Source: Gammaproteobacteria bacterium (lineage in GTDB: Bacteria > Pseudomonadota > Gammaproteobacteria > Pseudomonadales > Cellvibrionaceae). From it: a DNA stretch of 41,953 bases. The stretch's first letter is position 1. Every line of letters starts with the position of its first letter. A program made the translations under genes and the position numbers. This document shows, piece by piece, positions 35,917 to 41,953 of the stretch. The DNA lies in contig SEBV01000021.1 in assembly GCA_004172865.1 (NCBI GenBank), positions 1 through 41,953 on the forward strand, given 5' to 3'. Under the pieces are notes generated by a model that was not told where the DNA came from, ran no database searches, and saw nothing but the letters and a program-made list of their open reading frames with translations.

Positions 35917-36000
35917 CGCTAAGGGTGCTCCGTTGTGTAAGAAAGTTATTGTTAGATGTTTTGGTGCCGCGTTGAGTTGAGCCAACTAGGTTTGTATCTT

Positions 36001-36022
36001 GACGAAAGACAACCGAGAATCC
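36001..36022 (-). promoter_or_regulatory. predicted ECF sigma promoter of the pectinesterase-esterase operon
   Basis: On the minus strand GGATTC (36022-36017), 12 bases, CGTC (36004-36001), preceded by TGGC and followed by AAGATACAAACC, almost identical to the site before the sigma gene. The predicted leader is about 77 bases. Confidence 0.65.
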
Positions 36023-36080
36023 GCCAGTGGCTTTTTAAAAAGAGTAGTTGTCCTATTGGTTTGAAGAGCGTTTTATATCT

Positions 36081-36647
36081 ATGAAATATGCAGTTTCCGC
36101 GATTGATTTTTTGCGTCCATCACATGAAGTGGCCTATCAGCTTATAGGCGCAACTTTTACGGTAAATGGTGTGGGTGGAATAATTGTAGAGACCGAAGCT
36201 TACGATCAGCTCGATCCCGCATCGCACACATTTGTCGGGCCAACCAAACGCAATGCGGCGATGTTTGGCCCGCCCGGTCGTGCCTATGTGTATCGCTCTT
36301 ACGGAATCCATTGGTGTTTGAATTTTGTGTGCGAAGCTGAAGGGCACGGTTCCGGCGTTTTAATTCGTGCGGTAGAACCAATTGTCGGCTTGCAAACTAT
36401 GTATGATCGGCGCGGCGTTAATAATCATCGCCTGTTATGTTCGGGCCCCGGCAAAGTAGGGCAAGCGCTAGCGATTGTTCACGACTACAATGGCATGCCA
36501 CTCAATCAAGCGCCGTTTGAATTAATTCCCGCTGCAAAATCTGCGGATGTCATTTGCGGGCCGCGCATAGGAATTTCAAAAGCAGTAGATGTTCCCTGGC
36601 GTTTTGGCTTGGCCGGCTCGCCATTTCTAAGCCGGCCTTTTCGCTAA
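36081..36647 (+). CDS. mpg: alkyladenine (3-methyladenine) DNA glycosylase, MPG/AAG family
   Basis: The 188-residue base-excision repair enzyme removes alkylated purines from DNA. Family blocks are: IIVETEAYDQLDPASH (catalytic Glu), GPTKRNAAMFGPPGRAYVYRSYGIHWCLNFV, GVLIRAVEP, and LCSGPGKVGQALAI near the middle. I chose the ATG at 36081 with a weak GAAGAG upstream; the longer frame begins with TTG at 36048. It is divergent from the pectinesterase operon but has no obvious link to it. It ends shortly after the usual C-terminal GPRIGISKAVDVPWRF. Confidence 0.93.
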   Translation: MKYAVSAIDFLRPSHEVAYQLIGATFTVNGVGGIIVETEAYDQLDPASHTFVGPTKRNAAMFGPPGRAYVYRSYGIHWCLNFVCEAEGHGSGVLIRAVEPIVGLQTMYDRRGVNNHRLLCSGPGKVGQALAIVHDYNGMPLNQAPFELIPAAKSADVICGPRIGISKAVDVPWRFGLAGSPFLSRPFR

Positions 36648-36700
36648 GTTTTTTTAGTTTTTATTGTTAACTTACGGTGTTACCCAATAATGAGAATTTC

Positions 36701-37207
36701 ATGAATTTATTCAATACAGATATACACGAAATAATGCATTTCACCGTTCCGCCGCTCGAACTTTTTTTGCGCGGCACAATTATGTTTTGGTTTTTGTTTT
36801 TAATCTTTCGCTTGGTTTTACGTCGTGATATTGGCTCTGCATCCGTCACTGATTTTTTGTTTGTGGTTATTTTGGGTGATGCGGCACAAAACGCAATGAT
36901 CGGTGAAGGAACATCGGTTAGCGATGGAATGGTATTGGTTTCAACGCTTGTGTCGTGGAATTATGTAATCGATGCCTTAAGTTATCGCTACCCTGCTATT
37001 GATCGATTGGTTTCCGCTCGCAAATTATGTTTGATTCGCGATGGTAAATTGCAGCGTCGCAATTTACGCAAAGAATTTATCACTGTTGATGAAGTCCACG
37101 AAAAAATTCGCGAGGAAGGTTTGGAGCATATTGAACAAGTAAAAATGATGTATATGGAATCCGACGGCGAAATAAGTATTATCAAACGTGAAGATGTGCG
37201 TTCGTAA
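36701..37207 (+). CDS. DUF421 (YetF-like) membrane protein
   Basis: The 168-residue protein has two to three hydrophobic segments in the first 95 residues and a conserved cytoplasmic domain. Its signature is IFRLVLRRDIGSASVTDFLFVVILGDAAQNAM followed by LVSARKLCLIRDGKLQRRNLRKEFITVDEVHEKIREEG, which I recognise as DUF421. The biochemical role is unknown, and the protein is shorter than the YetF type (about 230). The frame opens at a GTG (36677), but the ATG at 36701 is the more ordinary start. It lies 53 bases after mpg, so the two may be co-transcribed. It is convergent with ilvY. Confidence 0.85.
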   Translation: MNLFNTDIHEIMHFTVPPLELFLRGTIMFWFLFLIFRLVLRRDIGSASVTDFLFVVILGDAAQNAMIGEGTSVSDGMVLVSTLVSWNYVIDALSYRYPAIDRLVSARKLCLIRDGKLQRRNLRKEFITVDEVHEKIREEGLEHIEQVKMMYMESDGEISIIKREDVRS

Positions 37208-37230
37208 TTTTTTAATTTATTTCTCGTCAA

Positions 37231-38118
37231 TCAGTTTTTCTCGTGAGCTAATTGTGCCCAGAATGCATTTAAGATTGGGCTTTTTAAACGTTTTTCCATC
37301 ACACAAATTCCCATGGAGTAGGGGCCTAAATCTGGCTGCAACATAAATGGTTCAACGCGTTCGGCAAGCGGGCTGTTATCCACTACAATTTTTGGCAACA
37401 CGCCTACACCAAATCCCAAGCTCACCATGCTAACAATCGCTTCGTTACCTTTTACTTCCGCATAAATATTCGGTTTAATTTTTTGTTGCTCAAACCAATT
37501 ATCCAAACGCTCACGTACTAAACCTTCCTCGGAAATAATCATCGGAATTTTATGCCAGAAATCTTTTGTGTCGAGTGCAGGTGTTTGCCAGTTGGGATTG
37601 TTTTTCGGCGAAATAAAAATCATCGGCGAGCGCGTGATAGGTTTAAAACTAATTCCCGCTGGCATTTTGTCGGGCTTAGCGGCAATCGCAATATCTTCAT
37701 AGCCCGATTGCACGCGTTCAATGGATTGCGCCGGGTCGCCAGTGTGTAATTTAATTGCAATGCTGGGGTGCTTAACGCGGAATTCGGTGAGGATGTCGTA
37801 TAAGAAGCTGTAACTTGCTGTCACTGAACAATAGATGCTGAGCTGCCCGTGCAGTTGATCCGCTTGCGCAATCAGCGACTCTTGGTAAGTTTCCCACTGC
37901 TGTAATACTTCGCGCGCAAAATTCAGATAACTCTGGCCTTCATGGGTAAGCGCAACTGAGCGGTTATCGCGCTCAAACAAACTAACACCAAGATCATCTT
38001 CAAGTTGTTTGATATTGCGGCTTAAAGTTGATGGGCTGACATGGCAAGTATTGGCAGCGCGGCCAAAATGCAGGCTGCTGGCGAGAGCGCAGAAGAGTTT
38101 GAGTTTGGTGATATCCAC
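37231..38118 (-). CDS. ilvY: IlvY, LysR-family activator of ilvC
   Basis: The 295-residue protein has an N-terminal LysR winged helix (LKLFCALASSLHFGRAANTCHVSPSTLSRNIKQLEDDLGVSLFERDNRSVALT) and an effector domain. It closely follows E. coli IlvY from memory, including LSIYCSVTASYSFLYDIL.FR..HPSI.IKLHTGD and NEAIVSMVSLGFGVGVLPKIV. IlvY activates ilvC when acetolactate or acetohydroxybutyrate accumulates. I chose the GTG at 38118: AAAGG lies 8 bases upstream and the length then matches E. coli (297). Earlier ATGs lack such a site. It is divergent from ilvC, as in E. coli. Confidence 0.93.
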   Translation of the reverse strand: MDITKLKLFCALASSLHFGRAANTCHVSPSTLSRNIKQLEDDLGVSLFERDNRSVALTHEGQSYLNFAREVLQQWETYQESLIAQADQLHGQLSIYCSVTASYSFLYDILTEFRVKHPSIAIKLHTGDPAQSIERVQSGYEDIAIAAKPDKMPAGISFKPITRSPMIFISPKNNPNWQTPALDTKDFWHKIPMIISEEGLVRERLDNWFEQQKIKPNIYAEVKGNEAIVSMVSLGFGVGVLPKIVVDNSPLAERVEPFMLQPDLGPYSMGICVMEKRLKSPILNAFWAQLAHEKN

Positions 38119-38135
38119 AGTGACAACCTTTGAGT

Positions 38136-38152
38136 GTTGCATAAAGCGCAAC
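38136..38152. promoter_or_regulatory. probable IlvY operator
   Basis: GTTGC (38136-38140), 7 bases, GCAAC (38148-38152) is a perfect palindrome holding the LysR-type T-N11-A core. It lies between ilvY and ilvC, just upstream of the predicted ilvC promoter. Confidence 0.6.
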
Positions 38153-38173
38153 ATTAACATGCGAATATATCAT

Positions 38174-38202
38174 TTTACGTCATGTGATTATTTTTCTACA
38201 CT
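38174..38202 (+). promoter_or_regulatory. predicted sigma-70 promoter of ilvC
   Basis: TTTACG (38174-38179), 17 bases, TACACT (38197-38202) matches the consensus at four of six bases in each hexamer. This is the imperfect promoter expected where an activator is needed. The leader to the ATG would be about 50 bases. Confidence 0.5.
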
Positions 38203-38250
38203 GCGCGCCTTCTTAAATCCTGTCGATTTCGACACAACCTTCTCTATTAG

Positions 38251-39276
<1,026 letters not shown>

Positions 39277-39309
39277 TGTGGCCAAAAGCTAATTTAGGTT
39301 GATTGATGT

Positions 39310-39346
39310 AAAAGCCCCGCCTAGGTGACTAGTGCGGGGCTTTTTT
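39310..39346. terminator. Rho-independent terminator between ilvC and the GGDEF gene
   Basis: AAAAGCCCCGC (39310-39320) pairs with GCGGGGCTTTT (39334-39344), with a T run after it on the plus strand. The loop carries CTAG-GTGA-CTAG, which can extend the stem. It can work for both converging genes. Confidence 0.93.
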
Positions 39347-39360
39347 ATTTACCGTGTTTT

Positions 39361-40694
39361 TTATTTATGCGTTTCAATTTCTGACTCGGAGCTGTTTTCA
39401 TCCAGCGAAAGTACCACGCGATTGCGCCCACGTGCTTTAGCGCTGTAAAGCGCAGCATCTGCGCGACCAATAAACTCAGTGGGGGATTCATCACGCATCT
39501 CGGCAACGCCGAAGCTTGCCGTTAACTGAATATGTTCCGGCCAATTTAACCGCGTAATTTTGTCGCGAATTTTTTCTGCCAGACGTGCAGCGCTCAATAA
39601 ATCGGTATTGGGGCAGGCTAAGACAAATTCCTCCCCTCCCCAACGTGCGAGTACATCAGCTTCTCGCGTGCTTTCACTCATACTTTCGCAAATTGAATAA
39701 GCACTTGATCGCCCGTGAGGTGACCGTAGGTATCGTTGACTCGTTTAAAATAGTCTATATCGATAAAAATAAGTGATAGCTTCGAGCCATTGTATTTGTT
39801 GTTGTGAATATCAAATAAAAAGGCAATTCCTTCACGATTTAAGGTGCCTGTAAGAGGATCGCGGGTTAGGCGTTCTTCCAGGTCTTTGCTTTTTACATGC
39901 AATAAACTATTGAGTTCTTCAAGTTTGTGTCTGTGTTGATTGGCATAGGCCAACTCATCCCGAATGTATTTGATGCGTTCAACTATATAGAAGATTGCAG
40001 CGCAGCCCCAGAGAAGTAGAAGGCCGAGATAGAGTGTGCTGTTATCGAGATATTTTCCTTGCAGCTCAATACGTTCTATTTCTATTTCGTAATGACCCGG
40101 CTTGATGTTGCTGCCCGTCGCTACCTCAAAAGCAATCGCATTAGAGAAATCGGGGTTGCTTAGCTCGGGAGGGATCTTGTTTGTAACAATCCACCAGGTA
40201 GGCACTTGAAAAGATGTCAGGGGAACAGTAATTGGGTTTTGCTGGGTATTGTAGAGTTCGATGGCGCTATATTTTAGTGTGGCTTCATTCTTCGAATAGG
40301 CGCTATTGAAGTTTCGCACTTGGACTCTAATGCTTGAAGCATTAGGTGATGTGAATTTTAGCCAAAGTTGAACCCGGCTAAAGTTTGACAAGTCGGTGCC
40401 GGCGTCTTTACCGCTATTTGGTCTTAAATCAAAACTTGCTTCACAAAAAGGCCATGCGTAAGCAGAGGCTGCAATGTCGCAAATAATTACGTTGCGATCG
40501 CCCCGCTTTTCAGCGCGTGATCGTGTGGCGCCACCATTGCCGCTATCGTCAACAGCAGAAAGAGCAAAGCTTGGATTGTTATCGATTCGTAGTACTTTTG
40601 GATATTTTAGGGATTGAAATGAAATAGCTGCAGCGCTAAAGGCGAGCAGCAAAATGACAATGCGCATTTTCCATCGTTCTTGCACGAGAGTCAT
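39361..40694 (-). pseudogene. diguanylate cyclase (GGDEF) with periplasmic sensor domain, frameshifted
   Basis: Two overlapping frames form one GGDEF protein of about 444 residues. The first part (40694 to about 39678) has a transmembrane helix (10-28), a periplasmic beta-rich domain (about 35-215) resembling galactose-binding/CBM-like sensor domains, a second helix (219-238), a short coiled coil, and the first half of GGDEF ([24 protein letters not shown]). It stops at a TGA at 39680-39678. The other frame starts with ATG in an ATGA overlap (39681) and holds the second half with the active-site GGEEF. Spacing from GD to GGEEF equals the family norm if one base is restored, so a single-base deletion is likely. 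It could be a real mutation, a sequencing error or a coupled split gene. The start at 40694 has AGGA upstream. Confidence 0.85.
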
Positions 40695-40923
40695 TGCGTG
40701 GTTTCCTGAAAGTATTGACTGTCTAAGTAAAGCACATGCAAGCAGGCTTGAACTTTTGTTTGTCAGTTTAATCAACAAAAAATAAAAGGCGGTGTCGGTA
40801 GGGTAAAGGCATGAAGGATACGCTGTGTTGTAAAAGTGCTGGATTTTGTATGTATCGAAAATATATGCAGCTTGAATTTGATGTGTACAATGGCGCTCCC
40901 CGCGATAAAGAAAGAGGTTGGTC

Positions 40924-41745
40924 ATGAGCAATAACAATAGCGAACAAAACGAATCTGTAGAGATTAAAAAGCGCGATAGCGATTTGCTGTTTGGCGATCA
41001 TGAAGAAGAGGTTTCCGAAGGCGGACAAAAGGTTCGTCATCGCGGCGTTTATCTATTGCCCAATCTGTTCACGACGGGCGCGCTATTCGGCGGGTTTTAT
41101 GCCGTTATTTCCGGTATGCATGGCAACTTTATTCATGCGGCTGTGGCAATTTTCATTTCTATGTTGCTCGACGGTATGGATGGTCGCGTTGCGCGCATGA
41201 CTAACACTCAATCTGCATTCGGCGAACAATATGACAGTCTGGCGGACATGGTTTCCTTCGGTGTCGCACCGGCGTTGGTAATGTTTAGCTGGGTGCTTCA
41301 TGATTTGGGGCGTTGGGGGTGGGCAGCTGCTTTTGTCTACACAGCTTGCGCAGCTTTACGTCTTGCGCGTTTCAATACGCAAATCGGCGTCGTGGATAAA
41401 AAATACTTTATGGGGCTCGCGAGTCCAATGGCGGCGGCGGTCATTGCCGGAACTGTACTGACTTTCTCGAATTATCAGCCGGAAAATGTCTGGGCTATTG
41501 CGGGCTTGGCGATTTTGACGGTAATTACAGGCTTATTAATGGTCTCAAACTTCCGCTATACCAGCTTTAAGAGTGTGGATTTCCGTGGGCGCGTCCCCTT
41601 TGGTGTCATGCTTTTAATTGTGTTGGTGTTTGCTTTGTTGATTATTTTTCAGGAAGAGGGATTGTTAGTTATTTCTGTTGCTTATGCGTTGTCTGCGCCA
41701 ACTATATGGTTGTTGAGAAAAATTGGCGTGCTTAAATCCGCGTAA
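40924..41745 (+). CDS. pssA: CDP-diacylglycerol--serine O-phosphatidyltransferase
   Basis: This membrane enzyme makes phosphatidylserine from CDP-diacylglycerol and serine, leading to phosphatidylethanolamine. The 273-residue protein has the CDP-alcohol phosphotransferase motif in [31 protein letters not shown] (about 87-117, with the DG, AR, G and two Asp residues in register) and about eight hydrophobic helices. It is the integral-membrane type II/Bacillus-like form, as in Pseudomonas, where pssA follows ilvC. The ATG at 40924 has GAGG 6 bases upstream. The acidic 40-residue N-terminus is cytoplasmic. It is divergent from the GGDEF gene. Confidence 0.95.
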   Translation: MSNNNSEQNESVEIKKRDSDLLFGDHEEEVSEGGQKVRHRGVYLLPNLFTTGALFGGFYAVISGMHGNFIHAAVAIFISMLLDGMDGRVARMTNTQSAFGEQYDSLADMVSFGVAPALVMFSWVLHDLGRWGWAAAFVYTACAALRLARFNTQIGVVDKKYFMGLASPMAAAVIAGTVLTFSNYQPENVWAIAGLAILTVITGLLMVSNFRYTSFKSVDFRGRVPFGVMLLIVLVFALLIIFQEEGLLVISVAYALSAPTIWLLRKIGVLKSA

Positions 41746-41842
41746 TGTGTTTGTAAATTCTGCGTCTTGAGCGCTTTGTATTTCATCTGTTTGATTGTTA
41801 TACGAGGCGCCGAATTATCTTCTAAATAATCTTCAAAAAAGC

Positions 41843-41871
41843 TTGCAATGAATTGTTGGGGTGCCTATAGT
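41843..41871 (+). promoter_or_regulatory. strong stringent-type promoter, probably of an RNA operon beyond the edge
   Basis: TTGCAA (41843-41848), 17 bases, TATAGT (41866-41871) is a strong sigma-70 promoter. An A/T-rich block lies just upstream (41821-41840), like an UP element, and a GC-rich discriminator (CGCGCCC) follows. These are the marks of rRNA or tRNA promoters. The following 80 bases have no start codon with a ribosome binding site but do contain short inverted repeats (CGCC-GAGCA-GGCG, GATCC-CC-GGATC). The transcribed gene is outside the window. Confidence 0.5.
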
Positions 41872-41953
41872 TCGCGCCCTCGCCGAGCAGGCGGTTTTGA
41901 TCCCCGGATCGAAACGCAAAGTTAGCGAGATTTGTAAAAACCGAATGAAAATA

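Overview
This window looks like chromosome of a Gammaproteobacterium of the Cellvibrio type (Cellvibrionaceae). That is an inference from four things: moderate GC; a grpE-dnaK-dnaJ heat-shock cluster; the branched-chain amino acid genes ilvI-ilvH and ilvY/ilvC with pssA nearby, as in Pseudomonas relatives; and a polysaccharide-degrader locus with a TonB-dependent receptor, FecI/FecR-type regulators and a secreted pectin methylesterase. No tRNA, rRNA gene, CRISPR array, transposase or prophage gene was seen.

Layout. 1-4170: grpE, dnaK and dnaJ, with a textbook sigma-32 promoter before grpE and a good one before dnaK. 4200-7430: an AT-rich stretch with two unrecognised proteins, a DUF4385-like gene, a small outer-membrane beta-barrel and one copy of a structured dispersed repeat. 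7717-10133: a transglutaminase-like enzyme, an N-formylglutamate amidohydrolase-like enzyme and a convergent PAP2 phosphatase. 10327-15591: a periplasmic protein with a duplicated domain and an OmpA tail, a PLP aminotransferase divergent from a MarR regulator, and an atypical RecQ helicase. 15690-20797: a probable sugar-catabolic cluster (TIM-barrel isomerase, Gfo/Idh/MocA oxidoreductase, two MFS permeases) carrying the second, inverted copy of the repeat. 20871-22875: glutathione-dependent formaldehyde detoxification (class III alcohol dehydrogenase and S-formylglutathione hydrolase). 23412-25636: acetolactate synthase ilvI-ilvH. 25839-28471: a lipoprotein, a DUF72 protein and a small secreted protein. 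28892-35916: the pectin-related cell-surface-signalling locus. 36081-37207: alkyladenine DNA glycosylase and a DUF421 protein. 37231-41745: ilvY divergent from ilvC, a frameshifted diguanylate cyclase gene, and pssA. The right edge holds a strong stringent-type promoter whose gene lies outside the window.

The most interesting system is at 28.9-36.0 kb. An ECF sigma factor and a FecR-type anti-sigma factor overlap by one base, next to a TonB receptor with an STN signalling domain and a secreted pectin methylesterase/esterase gene pair. Upstream of all three transcription units (sigma-FecR, receptor, pectinesterase-esterase) I find the same bipartite motif at identical spacing, TGG[C/A]GGA..-N12-CGTC counted from the GGANNN hexamer. 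This suggests that the locus-encoded sigma factor drives its own gene, the receptor and the pectin esterases. The receptor also has an unusual N-terminus: a signal peptide and STN domain fused in front of what looks like a second complete receptor precursor with its own signal peptide and possible internal start.

The second notable element is a repeat of about 190 bp, present once in each orientation, whose hairpins are kept by compensating base changes between the copies. The third is that the ilvI-ilvH-ilvC-pssA order usual in relatives is opened here by about 12.6 kb between ilvH and ilvC.
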